Source: Apoda limacodes (taxonomy: Eukaryota > Arthropoda > Insecta > Lepidoptera > Limacodidae). From it: a DNA stretch of 64,000 nt. Position 1 is the stretch's first letter. Each line of letters starts with the position of its first letter. The notes below the pieces were generated by a model. It saw only the letters and a list, made by a program, of their open reading frames with translations. It was not told where the DNA came from and ran no database searches. Shown piece by piece: positions 12,521 through 24,941 of the stretch. A program made the position numbers and the translations under genes. Location of the stretch: positions 26,190,815-26,254,814 of the forward strand of contig OX291543.1 of the NCBI GenBank assembly GCA_946406115.1. Reading direction: 5' to 3'.

Positions 12521-12920
12521 AAAATCGGCGAAGTACCAGTCGGACTTGCGCATGAAAGGTCCTATATCATTATCTATAAAAACGGCAAAAAACTAACGTT
12601 TGTTGTATGGGAGCCCCCCTTAAATATTTTATTTAAGTTTTTTATTTTATTTTAATTATTTATTTATAAAGTGTCTATATAACTAAATATTCTGTGCATA
12701 TTGTAATTATTTTGTGCATTTTTTTATCAATTTTATTCTGTTTTTTAGTATTTGTTGTTATGACGGCCACAGAAATACATCTTCTGTGAAAATTTAAATA
12801 CTTCTTCTGTCTACTATCACGGTTCATGAAATACAGCCTGGTGACAGACGGACAGACGGACGGACAGCGGAGTCTTAGTAATAGGGTTCGGGTTAGCAGT
12901 TTGGGTACGGAATCATAAAA
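12521..12920 (+). repeat. SINE/MITE-like repeat ending 'ggtacgga', copy 2
   Basis: Same family as 8121-8413: head 'aaaatcggcgaagtaccagt', body 'cgtttgttgtatgggagccc', 'cagaaatacatcttctgtga', tail 'gggtacggaatcataaaaa'. It is longer than copy 1 because AT-rich sequence (about 12630-12740) sits between the 'gggagcccccct' block and the 'agaaatacatcttc' block; this could be ancestral sequence deleted from copy 1. Confidence 0.8.
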
Positions 12921-13454
12921 AGCTACAGCAAATAAACTAAGAGTGAACAGGTATGTTTAGCAATGTATAAATCCCAGAAAGGTGGAATTACCTACAGAAA
13001 AAAACAGGAAACAGGTACATAAGATGAGAAATGTGATCGTGTTTGGTGTCATACCTTGTACAAAAGATACAAATATCCAGGAAAAACAACTATAGTTACA
13101 AAAACGATGATTAAAGGTTTTAACGATAAACGAGATCTAGTTAATAAAAAATAAAAAAATTTAGTATTTATATACCTTGAAACAATAAAATGGTATCAAA
13201 TATGGTTAAGATGTCTACACTAGATATCAGGTGTTCAGAAATCTAATACAAATCATAGAGCAACGTTAGTAGCAAGGACGCCCGCCTAAAGAATTTTCGA
13301 TTGGTCGAGATGCGTGAGTCTGTTGTACCAGATCTGAATTACGCCATTTTGTGATCAGATAACAAGAGTTGACCATTGAAACTGAATCAGTTGTTTCGCA
13401 AAATAAAAATATTATTATCCGCTAAATAAAGAAATTATCATATGAATTCCTTTT

Positions 13455-13715
13455 GTTTATTTATTCATAACTGGCTTTTGCTAGCAGCTCCACCCGCACT
13501 GGTTATCGGTGTAGAATATCAACGGCATCTCCTCAATTATAGAAAAAAACGGACTCACACTTGATATTTTCAAGTAGCCAATGTCCTTCCCTGGGTCTCT
13601 AACCACATCCATATCAAATTTCAACTAAATCGGTTTAGCGGTTTAAGCTTCAAAAGGCAAGCGTAACAGACAGACATACAGAGTTACTTTCGGATTTATA
13701 AAATTAGTATGGATT
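13455..13715 (+). repeat. Dispersed repeat with 'aacagacagacatacagagt'
   Basis: Runs from 'ggcttttgctagcagctcca' through 'ggtttagcggtttaagc' to 'gagttactttcggatttata' and 'aaattagtatgga'. This is one of the most common lepidopteran repeat families. Relatives in this window: 18275-18543 (rearranged), 23715-23822, 29000-29248 (minus), 44140-44360, 55040-55300 (minus), 58270-58610, 61380-61450 (minus, internally deleted). Non-coding. Confidence 0.85.
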
Positions 13716-14384
13716 ATCGAGTCAGTATCTCGGACCAAAAAACGATAGGTGAGGGCATTGATCTATTCGGTATATACTAGAGGAGACGCTATAAACAAAC
13801 ATTACGTCACAGACTTAATACTAGTTATTATACTAAGGTCTGCTCCAGCCAGTGACTGCAGTCCATAACACTGTATTTGCTTGAGACATCATTGGCCGCA
13901 AGTGTGGTATCTTCTCTAGTACGTAGTACATAATAGCTAAAAATTATGAGTGAATGTATTCGTAAACAAATAGCCATCTTCGTAAAGCGTGTGAGTTAAT
14001 CAAACTCGACTCGTTTAACATTGTGACGCCGATCAGCTTAGTATTTGAAGTACTTACAGTAGAGAAATGACAAAGTTCGTCACCTCAAAGTATATGTTTG
14101 TTAGCACACCGGTTAGATTGGCAAACACTGTCATTGACAATTAAATCTGTTTTAATCTTTACATATCTGGTTTGTAGCATAGTTCAAAAAGGTAACATGT
14201 ACTTACAGCATGTTTTTTTCTCAAATATGCTACGATATGCGACCATATCTTGTACAAGCTTCTTTGGGATAAATCGTACTTGCAGTACAGTATCAGAGAG
14301 CAACCCGCAATTTTTTTAAACCCTAACATAGATAACAAGAGATAACTTATCAAGTTTAATTTAAATTTTGGACTGGCGCAACAA
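13716..14384. other. Unassigned DNA
   Basis: Contains overlapping short frames on both strands at 14098-14398, none with a motif. Nothing further recognised. Confidence 0.4.
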
Positions 14385-14387
14385 AAA

Positions 14388-14665
14388 GAATGCGCCATTA
14401 AATTATTTTAAAAAGTAAAAAAGAAATTGATTTTTGAACGCGGCGAATAGGCGGCAAAATTATCTTAACTATTTTTATTATTGTCAATTAAGTTGTCAAT
14501 ATAATTAGTATTTTACACGCATGTTTGAGAAAAGCACTATACAAGCCTAGGCCACAACTGAGCATAACCGGACTCTGTGATGCGTGCCTCGGCTGTGCCT
14601 TGTCCCGCATACTCACGATCGTCCAGTTATGCTGCGTTTTCGGGCCGCGGCAGTAATATACTATA
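14388..14665 (+). repeat. Repeat F, uninterrupted copy
   Basis: Runs from 'gaatgcgccattaaattatt' through 'aacgcggcgaataggcggca', 'actatttttattattgtcaa', 'cacgcatgtttgagaaaagc' and 'gcataaccggactctgtgat' to 'gccgcggcagtaatatac'. It is the reverse-complement relative of the interrupted copy at 29800-31278. Its key value is that 14513-14515 ('tta') lies at exactly the point where the Harbinger-like element is inserted in the other copy, so it preserves the empty site. The GCATAAC motif occurs in inverted positions inside. Class unknown, no coding capacity. Confidence 0.85.
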
Positions 14666-14737
14666 AAAACTGGCGAACTTCTTTCTTTCGCTATTATAGC
14701 TACACTACATTAGTGCGTTCTCCATGTTTAGACACTA

Positions 14738-14929
14738 AGACTGGGTTGCACCAACAAACTTTGAAGTTGACCAGTCGCCAAAAAATGGTAGTTTGTATGC
14801 AAATTTCTATCGTCAGCTATTTTTAAAGTTCACCAGCTAGTGGTTTGGTAAACCTTGACGGGCCGCTTTATACAATCTCCCATTTTTAACGGCTGGTTAA
14901 CGTCAAAGTTAGTTGGTGCAACCCAGTCT
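14738..14929. mobile_element. 192-bp MITE with TA duplication
   Basis: Terminal inverted repeats begin 'agactgggttgcaccaac' on both ends (14738 onward and reverse complement ending 14929) and extend imperfectly for about 45 bp, through 'aaactttgaagttgaccag' on the left. TA dinucleotides flank both ends (14736-14737 and 14930-14931), as expected for Tc1/mariner-type insertion. No transposase is encoded. It lies about 70 bp downstream of repeat F. Confidence 0.85.
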
Positions 14930-14939
14930 TAATAAGCTT

Positions 14940-15894
14940 ACCATGTTATGCTTCTATTTTTAAACGCAAAACTTTGTCTAAAATATTGTTGTTGTTTCGT
15001 ACGAATAAAAATTTAGTACAGCATATTTAATAACGTACGGTTAGAACTACACCAGGAGACGTATGAAGTAATTTAAGGCGTTCAAAAGTGCTGGACAACA
15101 ATTCAAGTATATAATTAGTAGTGTTGTGCCAATGTTGCAAGAGTCATGTTGTTAGGATCAATGTCGATACAACAATACAGCTGATCGATTTTTGTGACTC
15201 ATCAAGGCTTCGAGGTGAAGGTAGCCATCAGCTATCCCTTGACCGCTCCCTGCAGCCTTGCTGTTGACGTGTCTGATCAAGAGATAGCTGTGAGTATTGA
15301 ATCGGCACCATTGCAATCATTGGAGTTTAATCGATGGATTGTTCTTTTAAAATATGACTTAGTCACTTTATATGTTACAAGGGAGTGGATATTTTTATAT
15401 GTATTAAAATAATAAACTTCAATTTGATTTGATTTTATTTATGTTAAGAAATCGAACAGTCATGTAAACACCTACAGTTTTAATAGAGTAATCGAGTACT
15501 TTTAATGCTTTAATAAAATTGGAAAAAAAAGCAGTTTTTGTGTGCATTATATACCTTTATTTGTCTTTTATTTATGTAAATAAAGTGTCTTGCTAATTTA
15601 TTCGTATATATTTTTTCTTTTCGTGTAAACTCAAATAATCAGTGTAGATACTCATCATTGGAACACATGTTCTATCATTTCGTTTCGAGGTGTATTTAGA
15701 CCATTTAACATTTTTCAATTGACGCAACAAACGATATGGTTATTTTGTTTTGTAATTTTGTATTTGTGATACAAAATTATTACTTGTATTTGAAAACATT
15801 AACTATATCCAAATAATCATTGTCAAACTGTAATGAACAAAAATTATCACGGCTTTTGTATAATTAAATTACCGAAATGAAAACGCTTATTGAA
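14940..15894. other. Unassigned DNA with one weak frame
   Basis: A 72-codon plus-strand frame at 15194-15412 has a mixed composition ('EVKVAISYPLTAPCSLAV' within) and is followed by 'aataataaac', but I recognise no family. The rest is AT-rich and unassigned. Confidence 0.35.
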
Positions 15895-16003
15895 GGGTCG
15901 GCAACGCGTGAGTGATACCCGTGGTGTTACAAGCGTCCATAGGCTACGGAGACCGCTTACCATCAGGCGGACCGTAAGCTTGTTTGCTAAATTAGTCGTG
16001 TAA
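15895..16003 (+). repeat. Repeat G copy
   Basis: Contains 'gggtcggcaacgcgtgagtg', 'gcgtccataggctacggaga' and 'ccgcttaccatcaggcggac', then 'cgtaagcttgtttgc' and an A-run near 16000-16010. Same orientation as the copies at 7.3 and 63.5 kb; the other three copies are inverted. Confidence 0.8.
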
Positions 16004-16979
16004 AAAAAACATTAAAAGGATATTTAGACCTAATAAATTAATAATAATATGATAATATTCATAATAATATAACTTTAATCAAATGAATTATTTTATTTAT
16101 GCTGTTACATTCATTTTCATAACATATCTTAATTTAATACTGATTTCCGACTATTTACGAGTAACATAAAATTATTGATGTCTTATCCATTCGACATTTG
16201 CATCCCTATTCGCTAGAATGTCGATTATGTCCTCAGGGAGTTAAGAGCTATGAGCTGTCAAATAATTGTGATCTAAGGCGATTGTTTCGATCCATTAAGA
16301 GAATCGAAACCTATCTATTCGGCTATACATTCATCTATATGTCATAACTCACACTTAATGTTTGCCTTAAATGAGCCAATAAACGCCTTTGAGCGATATG
16401 GCATTTTAACTACCGATTTATGTTATCAAATATTATATGTAAAAAGAAGTAATTTTTTGTATGATAATCACTGCATCAACTAAACCGATAAAAAAAATAG
16501 AAGAAAGTTATATTATTCTTAAGTAACATGGATATATTTTGTTTTGATTTAAATAAGGTTTTAAATAAAATGTTGTTGATCAAGTCGTAAGAAAAAAGGC
16601 AATAGTGCCTTTACATTTACGTAACGAAGCACAACAGTAGGGATTTCATAATTAAAATTGCCATATTAGTTTTGAACGGGATCACTATTTACGGTGTGTC
16701 TAGGATCTAAATGTAGGTAAGTTTCATGTACAGGAAAAAACATCCAACTCTCGATAAGGATAAAAGTAGTCTGATCTCTTTTTTGGTCCCTCCAGTTACC
16801 GTTGCGCAAAACTTAGGTCACCCGTCATCGTCGCTTCGTTGCACGTAAACGAAAATTTTTCTTTTGACTTGATTAAAAATATTTCGAACTAAAAACTTAT
16901 TTTAATCGATACAAAATATAGCTTATGTTACTCAGGAATAATATTTTTTTGAAAAACCAAAGTTTAATAAATGCTAATT
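16004..16979. other. Unassigned AT-rich DNA
   Basis: No gene or repeat recognised. Confidence 0.4.
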
Positions 16980-17178
16980 TTAAAATAAAACGGGATTAAA
17001 CGCGTCGTTATTTGGCAAATTACCCTTTTCCCGACGTTTCGGCTGGGTTACACCAGCCTTGGTCACGGGTAGGCTGGCGGTGCGCGGCGTCTTCGGCTTC
17101 GATTGGAGGCGTCCTGTTGAACTGTGGAACCTATCCGAAACGTCGGGAAAAAGCGCGTTTAATCCCGTTTTATTTTAA
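16980..17178 (+). mobile_element. Long-TIR non-autonomous element H, copy 2
   Basis: Outer arms 'aaaataaaacgggattaaac' and 'gtttaatcccgttttatttt' are perfect reverse complements, as are inner 'cccgacgtttcgg' and 'ccgaaacgtcggg'. At about 199 bp it is a shorter, better-preserved relative of 11932-12306. Its central GC-rich piece ('ggctggcggtgcgcggcgtc') is what makes the 68-codon frame at 17012-17218; that frame is not a gene. Confidence 0.85.
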
Positions 17179-18270
17179 AATTAGTAATGGAACACGAAAA
17201 TTTAAAAGCTTGTATTAAATAAATGTCAGTTAAAAAAAGACTGTTCTGAAATAAAAGTTGACAAAATATAAAAAAGATTAACTACTGAGTTTCTTGCCAG
17301 CTTTTCTCGGTAGTATAATCATTCCGAACGAATATTAAAGTCTTGAAAATTAATTATTAAACTGTCGATTAGAAAGTGCTGTTTAAAAGCACACTTGAAT
17401 CAAAACTTTGAGTAATTAAAAGAAAAAAGATTTAAACATTACAAGACACAGATGTTCGAGTAGGTACAGCCGCGGTGCATCGCACAGCCTTCGATAACAT
17501 CGCGACCGCTCTGGGGCGTTACGAAAACCGCTTATCAGATGCTATCGACGGAACACACTCATTATTTTGGCTATTCCGAATACAGATCATAATTCGAATC
17601 TTTGCTCTCAATATTCGTATGAAAAGAATCTTATTCTCTAGTGTAATTGATGTAAAGATTTGACATTTACATCGGAAAATATAAATAAAATTTTATATTC
17701 GCGATACACTTATTGTAATCTATTTTATAATGAATATTTTTTGTAAGGTTAAATGGTTATGCAGTCAAATGGCGTGCAATGCATAGGACACGAGTCAATA
17801 AGTTATGAATTTTCGTATATATGTCAAAAAGTTGTAGTAAATATTTTTTACGTGTTTATAAATAAAGTTATATAATATTAAAATATACGGATGAAATATA
17901 TTATAGTAGTTAAATGTAGTATGTTACTACAGAATGCCAACAATCTTACATTTATTTTATATTTACATTTACACAGATTTGCTCCCTCGAATTAGGGTCG
18001 GGATTTCCTCGTCCTTCCGCCTGACTACTATAAAGCTTAATATATTTATGCACTTTAGATATATGAATAACATTAGATACAAAATAATTTTTAAAACTGT
18101 CACGGTTATTAATCATATGTTTCAGGATTACCACGATTAGATTTATTATTTATTTATTTATATCTTCACGGGGATGGCACATGCAACTATGTCAAAATAT
18201 CGGGAACTCATTAAATCTTATCGTGCAGGTAAAAAATATCGAACTATATAAACGACGAAGGATTTTAACG
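17179..18270. other. Unassigned AT-rich DNA
   Basis: Short frames only (17475-17663, 17934-18140 and its antisense). A tattta-type simple repeat is near 18142-18162. Confidence 0.4.
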
Positions 18271-18274
18271 ACAA

Positions 18275-18543
18275 CTCCTCTCGTTGAAATCGTACGCCGA
18301 TAACCGAATTTAGGGCGTGTGGATCCGCAGGCAAAAGCTAGTAACGTATATCCCTATGGGCTCCCTATATTATATAAAAAAACCGACTCATACTTGACGT
18401 TTTCAAGTAGTCTATGTCCTTCCCCAGGACTCAAAATATCTCCATGCCAAATTTGATCTTTATCGGTACAGCGGTTTAAGCGTAAAGGGGTAACAGACAG
18501 ACATTCAGAGTTACTTTCGAATTTATAATATTAGTATGGATGT
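18275..18543. repeat. Rearranged 'aacagacagaca' repeat, head inverted
   Basis: The right part (about 18375-18543) is a plus-strand copy: 'ccgactcatacttgacgttt', 'tacagcggtttaagcgt', 'taacagacagacattcagag', 'tttataatattagtatgga'. The left part (18285-18345) is the head of the same family but reversed: 'cgccgataaccgaatttagg' then 'gcggatc'-like and 'gcaggcaaaagctag'. So either two copies abut head to head or the head was inverted. Confidence 0.7.
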
Positions 18544-18544
18544 G

Positions 18545-19970
18545 TATCAATTAATGAAATTAACTGACTAGGTTTGACTATTCAAAAGGTCAGTTAGTAA
18601 ATATGTTATTGATTTTTGTTGAAGAAATTTCAGTCACAAATAAAAATTGATAATTTTTATTTATTCGGGACAACCAACAATTACACAATAGGTTATAATT
18701 AATTATACTAAGGCATATTATCTAAATATTTGTGGAATCTACCACGTTATCCACAGATTACTTGTGATGTATTCATAAAACTGAATACAATATAACAAAT
18801 ACATTTCACTCTTGTATTATCGAATGATGCAACTAGAAACCTGACTTAACTCATACAATATATAACGCTAAGTATACCGACAGCATATTTCACTTTTACA
18901 TTATTCTTAAAGTCCATCATACACTATTGCTATATGTCATGTCGATATAAGAGTGACACCTGTAAAGATTGCCTACATCGTAATTTTACTAGGAAATCTC
19001 GACTGCAAATTGCAAATACGTAACTAAAGAAGAAATATTAGTGGCTAACTCTTCGGAAACGAGCCATTGTATAATTAATACATGTCAGTGGTAAGGAAAA
19101 TGCTGTACAATCTCTCGTGAAATTGTAAATAAGTAAAGTCTAGGTACAACTGGTGCGTGTTGTTATTGATGATGATTGATGACATATGGATTTGACATGT
19201 GACACGTGGTCGTGCACCATAGAAACACCAAAAATTAAAACTACAGTCGCCATATTGAATTAGTGTGGACTTACAACGACACTAGCGATAAAGCGGTAAA
19301 GCGATAAGTAAATCTATAACGAGTAGACAAATCTATTCTAGAGCTTTGGTTGAGATCAAGGACAAAGTGTAGAGATACCTACTTAAGAAATGAATTAATA
19401 CAAAGACTAAATTTTAGCTTTTCACATGATTTATCTGCGGCAAAAATCTGAAGATTTTTTGCAACAATGGATCTATTATGGTTACGTTGAGGCGCCAGAG
19501 TCCATCTTTTTTTAATTCAAGTTTCAAGGCGATGTTTTGACGGCTGTAGGTAATTGCTTTGAGGCTATTCCTCATTAATCTTTTGTGGCTTTTATTAATT
19601 TTGTTGTATTTTTTTTGACATTGCTTTTTTGTTTTAAAGATTGTGTTGTTGTTTGAACTTGTGTTTGGTTTTTAAGGTTTTAACGGGACTCTTCTTCTTA
19701 GCCTACTCTTTCTGGCTGTTTGTCTGTTTGAACGCAAACCTTTATTTACAGCTATAGGGAAAAGACTGAAATTAATACATATGATGTGTTTATAGAGTGA
19801 ATTTGCTAATAAATAAACAATAGAAATATTAAGGTACATACAAGCATACATACATACAAGTCATGTGATTTTTTTTTGTTTTTGTTGCATCGTAATACAG
19901 TAAGTTATACATGCAAGCTTGGAACTTGGAATAAATGTTAATTGTAAAGTAAGATAACACATAGTAAAAA
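18545..19970. other. Unassigned AT-rich DNA
   Basis: No gene or repeat recognised. T-rich tracts occupy about 19600-19680. Confidence 0.4.
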
Positions 19971-19984
19971 AAACTTCTCGCTCT

Positions 19985-20042
19985 AGTGTTGTAGTACGGA
20001 ACACTCGGAGCGCGAATCCGACTCGCAATTGGTCCTTTTTTA
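19985..20042 (-). repeat. Head fragment of a 'gcgagtcggattcgcg' repeat
   Basis: In minus orientation it reads 'aattgcgagtcggattcgcg' followed by 'gagtgttccgtac', the diagnostic head of the lepidopteran 'gtgcgagtcggactcgcgca...ggttccgtac' families also seen at 8.1, 12.5 and 24.1 kb. Only about 55 bp survive. Confidence 0.7.
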
Positions 20043-22190
20043 TTTGTTTTTTTTTGTACAACGTTCATAAAAAAGAAACATTCCAAGTAAGGTACTCAAA
20101 CAGAACTATACTAAATGTTGAAATTTACATACAATTGTATGCATGCTAAAAATTTACTGTTTCGTAAATATATAAGATTTATTTAAACTGTAAAAGAATT
20201 TGGTGTTGTATTTGAAATGTTTCAATTTTAGTTTGTGTGTTAATATTGAAAATTAGGAATTATTATTTTTGCATTCTATGGTCATTTTAAATTAGATCAC
20301 TGCATAAGTACTTTGGCATATACAATTCTAAACCACTCAAATGCACCAAGACTATAATTGCCACGTTATTTGGTGCACAGGACACACCTAAACTCGTTAC
20401 ACACAAACATTATGCCTCGTTTAGATGATTTAAGTAATTATAAGCTAGCTGTGAGTCATGGAAGGATATGTACATATATTGGAAGATAAAATCGTTCCCA
20501 GACTCAATACACCAATCAGTTGTGATTTAGTTCCGTATAGTTAATTAATATTATTGTTGTTAAAAAATTCTTGTACTAACGTAACGTGCACAGCCTGTAG
20601 TGGTTTCAGGACTTCATTTTGAATTTATCGATGTTAATTGATTCGGATTACGGTTTGGGCTTGGTTTTTCATAGTGGTGGTTTCTAGTCACCACAGTCAT
20701 GAAGTGCTATTAGCACATATTATATACTGTCCCAAAGTACAAGGTTGTCTGAGTAGAGGGTAATTCAATACTAATCCATATTATTTGGATTTATTTAACT
20801 ATTATTTTTCTTTTACTAATATGTTTTGGTGAATGTATGTGTATATATATTATTACGTATTAAATAAAAGCATAATCCATACCTCCATACTAATGTTATA
20901 AGTGCGAATGTGATTTTGTTTGTTTGTCTTTCCATCACAATAATGTACAACATAAATATACTACCACCAAATCTATAAGAATTGTAGCTAGCGACACTAT
21001 GTAGTTTTAGTAGCCTTGAACTTACAAATATAAGTAAATCAAAATTATAAGAATGTATGCCACGTGACAGTTCAATGACCCGTCAAATTTTAGGAGTTAG
21101 TTCAATTATAATACAGAAGAGAAAAACACTTTTTACGGTGTACGCGGCCATTTTAAACGTTAAGTTTTTTGTGGACTTATTCCTTGTGGACAACAGTTAT
21201 TTTCAAAAAGGCCGAACGCAGTGTAAAAGTGTTTTTTTACGGTCCATGATAACTGAACTAGTGTCTATAATGTCTACTATTATCCACACGATTTTGCCTA
21301 AATGACTCTATTATCGTTTCTAAACCACCCGTAAAAATTTGGCGGTTTCTTGAAATGTAAACCAACCTGCTTAAATTTGTAGTTACAAGGTTACTAGAAA
21401 ATATAATATTGTGTGTTTTATAGCCTAAGAGTATTGGTGGGATATTTACATTGTGTATCATTTAGGTATGCCTAACATGCCAAATAGCTTCCGGATAAAG
21501 CTGAAGCAAAATGCTATTTAATTTCAAATATATATTTCTTTATATGCTAATAGGGTTGTTCAAATACTATTTACTGTTATTGTTTTTTTTTATACTTTGT
21601 GTTATTTAATCTAAGATACAATAAAAAAAAAATGAATACCTAGTTTTTTTAATCTACTGTCAAATGAGACTTATTCACCATTGATTCGTTGACAGCAAAT
21701 GCAGCGACAATTGAACGCCAGCTTTTGTAAATGTTAGAATACAAGTAACATTTCAGATGTTCTAATACCATGTCAATGCTATCAACACTTGCAAGTGACT
21801 CGCGCTAGTACTGGACTCTAAGTAAATATGCGTGGTGTCTGCGTCTTCTAGCTTATACTGTATTGCGACATACAAACTTATTGTATGTTAAGTGGGCACT
21901 TCATCTTTCGTGTTAGTCCTGTGCCTTCGCCGATTTATTAGTAGGTGCTGACGCGCCCCCTAGAGACATTAGATAAGAACTATCTTTAAAACTGTCTCTG
22001 ATTATAATAGGGTTTGTAAATCATGTCGGCTTACATATATGGAAATGTGTGTCGCAAAGTTAAGATAGAGATGTAGCAAGATATTTTTAAGGTCGTCAGG
22101 AACTTGCATTGGGAGAACATCCTGCTTCTGGACTTTTATTTTTCCACTTATTACAGTAATTAACGACGTATGGGACATAAATGAAGCCAC
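20043..22190. other. Mostly unassigned AT-rich DNA
   Basis: A 50-bp fragment at about 20885-20932 ('cctccatactaatgttataa' then 'gtgattttgtttgtttgtct') is the terminal part of the 'aacagacagaca' repeat family in minus orientation. Short frames at 21057-21305 and 21258-21461 have no motif. A minus-strand frame at 22002-22220 includes 'DVLPMQVPDDLKNILLHLY', which reads protein-like, but it overlaps repeat D and I recognise no family. Confidence 0.4.
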
Positions 22191-22194
22191 CTTG

Positions 22195-22320
22195 GTCCAG
22201 ATATATTGCATCAGAAGCAATGTTGCGGTGATGTACTCACCCCCTGGTCACGCAGGACTAAAGGGTTTGGTGAAAAGAAGCTGTTATGGTGTGGGTATGT
22301 GTCCAGTCACTGGTTATCCT
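22195..22320 (-). repeat. Repeat D copy
   Basis: In minus orientation: 'ccctttagtcctgcgtgacc', 'agggggtgagtacatcaccg', 'caacattgcttctgatgcaa', 'tatatctggacc'. This is the fullest of the four D copies in the window. Confidence 0.75.
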
Positions 22321-23714
22321 AGATATCAAAACCGTTAAGGTAATCATATAATAATCTAATTAATCATATAGTAAGAACATAAGATAAAAGGGTACTAATA
22401 CAGCTAATAAAGCTTGAATAAAAGTAAAAAAGTAAAAGTATTATTAAAGTAGTAAGATAAATATTTCTCATTTACCTTAATTAACTGTGATTTATTAAAG
22501 AGAAATTATCTTTTTAACTAAGTGGAGTAAATAGGACTAAAAAATTAGATAGAAACGAATTCTAATGATTTTACTGACTTTCATTATCATATACCACACT
22601 GATGCAATATGCGTTTTAAAAAAATGTAGTCAAGCTTTTGCAGCATTTATTGAGGAGAATAAATTAAAATAACCTGATAATGCGCAAGGTAAAATAGGAT
22701 TCATATCGTATATTTTCTTGAGTTTTTCAACAAACTGCGTGCTTAAGTGATTTTGCCTACATCTGTAGCATATATTTGTCTTTAGTTGTAAAGCAATATA
22801 TAAGTATTTCCAAGATTCATGCATTAGTTCCTCTGCACTAAAGCTACCACAGCTTTTTTGCAGAGCTTAAAATAGTACCGACTTCAAATGTACAAAATCT
22901 ATTATAATTAAATGTCTAATCATTTTCTCTTGCAGATTTTGCTTAAATTTATTTTAAATGTTAAGATGACAGATAATATACGATTTTTTTTGTATTTGCA
23001 TGTCGTGTCACATCTTTCTGTGATAGCTGTTGCATACAAATCAATTGCGGTACAAACACGGCCCAGATAATATTCATTTCATTATTCGTTAGTCAAAACT
23101 CGCAGATAAAATATTATATTATCTGTCTCGTATGTGATAACCTTTATAAAAATATATCTACCTTCCGTCTTACTAAATCATTCATTCAGGAAAGGTAATT
23201 CAATACTTATTGCGTCTTTTACGTGGTTAAATCAACTTGTATCACGGAAGCGCTCTTTGTATAAACCTGTAATAGGTACACAAGTTGCTTTATCACGAAT
23301 GTCTTTCATGGCAGTTTATTGGGTCACAGAATTTTGCGTGTCATTCCTCTCAAAGGACCTAGTGACTACCAGCGGCCTGATTCAATACATTGTTCTTTGG
23401 CCTTGCTTGAACTGTGGGTGACCACTCTCTGTACAAACTACGGATATCTTTTTGCACAAGTCAACATGGACTGTTGTTGTTTCGTTTGATTGTGAAATAT
23501 TAATTTTAATATTGTAAAGTTAAGTAGAAACTACCTACCTATTTTGATATCAATTTTGAAGCTTAGGTATTATACCTACACGTAGTTAAAATAATTTAGG
23601 TTGCTATCAATGCAAAATAATTTAATTTCTTTATAGTTTTTTTTTATCTTGTACTAACTTTTCCTGTGACACCGCCCATCTTAAGTTGCTCCTGCAGAAG
23701 ATTTTAATTTTTTG
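22321..23714. other. Unassigned AT-rich DNA
   Basis: Longest frame is 95 codons at 23134-23421 (plus), with no motif or recognisable domain. Confidence 0.4.
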
Positions 23715-23822
23715 GCATAAAACGTCTTGGTGTTAATCCAGGATATAATCTATTTAAAAATGTCATCCAAGTTCGACAAACAAACACGCGAACTTTCGGA
23801 TTGATAATATTAGTGTGATAGT
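23715..23822 (+). repeat. 3' fragment of the 'aacagacagaca' repeat family
   Basis: Reads 'gtgttaatccaggatataat' then 'aacacgcgaactttcggatt' then 'gataatattagtgtgata', matching the 3' part of the family but lacking its head. Confidence 0.65.
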
Positions 23823-24139
23823 AAGAACTAAATTCAAAAAAAAAATTGAATTGTCCTCCTACACATCACTTAAAAAAATTAAAGCATCATATTTTATTTT
23901 CAAATCACAACCCAAGTTCACATTGTAGTCATGGCTTCTTAAACAAAGTTTACTGGTTGAGGGTCAGTTTCCTCAGCCTTGTTTTAACAATAGACAAGCA
24001 CGCGCTCTATTGACTCCCTTTTGTCGGCCTGAAGCGCGAATTCACCTTTGACTCTTAAGCAAATAGGGCTGTCATACCACGAAGGATTTTCTCGTTTATT
24101 GTAATTATCCAATTATCGCAAAGTTATATTTGGCTAAAA

Positions 24140-24683
24140 CAAACCGGACAAGTGCGAGTGGGAATCGAGCACTGAGTAAAAGGCAAACTGTATTGAGGGA
24201 CAAACTTAACTTTGGCCTTGGATAACTGTTGTCCCAATACATCGACATCGGACACAGTTAGTTTACCAACTGTAAATAAGTTTATATTAAAAAAATAAAT
24301 TATAATGACGTAATCACGAATTTACGGTTTTCAGATTTTTACCATTATGTGTGCTACTTGGCATTACTTCTTGCGAAATTTCATGGTTGATTCTAGATCA
24401 ATGGGAAGTATGAGTTGAGTTTTGATTTATTAGTGAATGCCAAAATATGCAACAAAAATTGTATTTGGAAAATTGTAACGTTGACTCAGAAGCTGGAATC
24501 TTTTTTTACAGCTTTAAGAGACCGTAGTCCTAAGTATTTGATATTGATTGTTACTTGATACTCACTGTTACGCGTTCCTGAGAAAAAAGGTTTTAACGGA
24601 CAGACAGACAGTCAGACAGATGGACAACAAAGTGATCATATAAGGGTAACTTTTTTCCTTTTGAAGTACGGAACCCTAAAATT
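24140..24683 (+). repeat. Long dispersed repeat ending 'gtacggaaccctaaaa'
   Basis: Head 'aaaccggacaagtgcgagtg', middle 'tttcagatttttaccattat' and 'gcgaaatttcatggttgatt', then 'tcctgagaaaaaaggtttta', 'acggacagacagacagtcag', 'acaaagtgatcatataaggg' and tail 'gaagtacggaaccctaaaat'. I recognise this as a common lepidopteran dispersed repeat that shares head and tail with the 8.1-kb family but has a different, longer body. About 60 bp just after the head (24180-24240) looks unrelated to the family and may be replaced sequence. Confidence 0.8.
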
Positions 24684-24941
24684 CAGAAAAAAAACAATAA
24701 TTTGTTAATTATAACACTGAGCTCACAAGCATATACTGAATTTTAATTATGTTATCACAATTATCTATCAATTTAAAAATTCTAAATTAAAACTAATGCG
24801 GACCTTCAGCTTAAATACATAAACAACGTTAGGACTGCTTCACGCAAACTCACTTCATTTCAGTGGATCCAGTAATTCTAATTATGATTTATTTTATCTA
24901 TTTGAAAATTACAGGGTAATGTTATAAAGCAGGTACTTTAA

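Noticed and set aside
15194..15412. 72-codon frame with mixed composition
   Set aside because: Reads somewhat protein-like at its N-terminal half, but no family, splice site or codon evidence supports it.
22002..22220. Minus-strand frame with 'LPMQVPDDLKNILLHLY'
   Set aside because: Overlaps repeat D at its start and is not recognisable; kept only as a note under the unassigned region.
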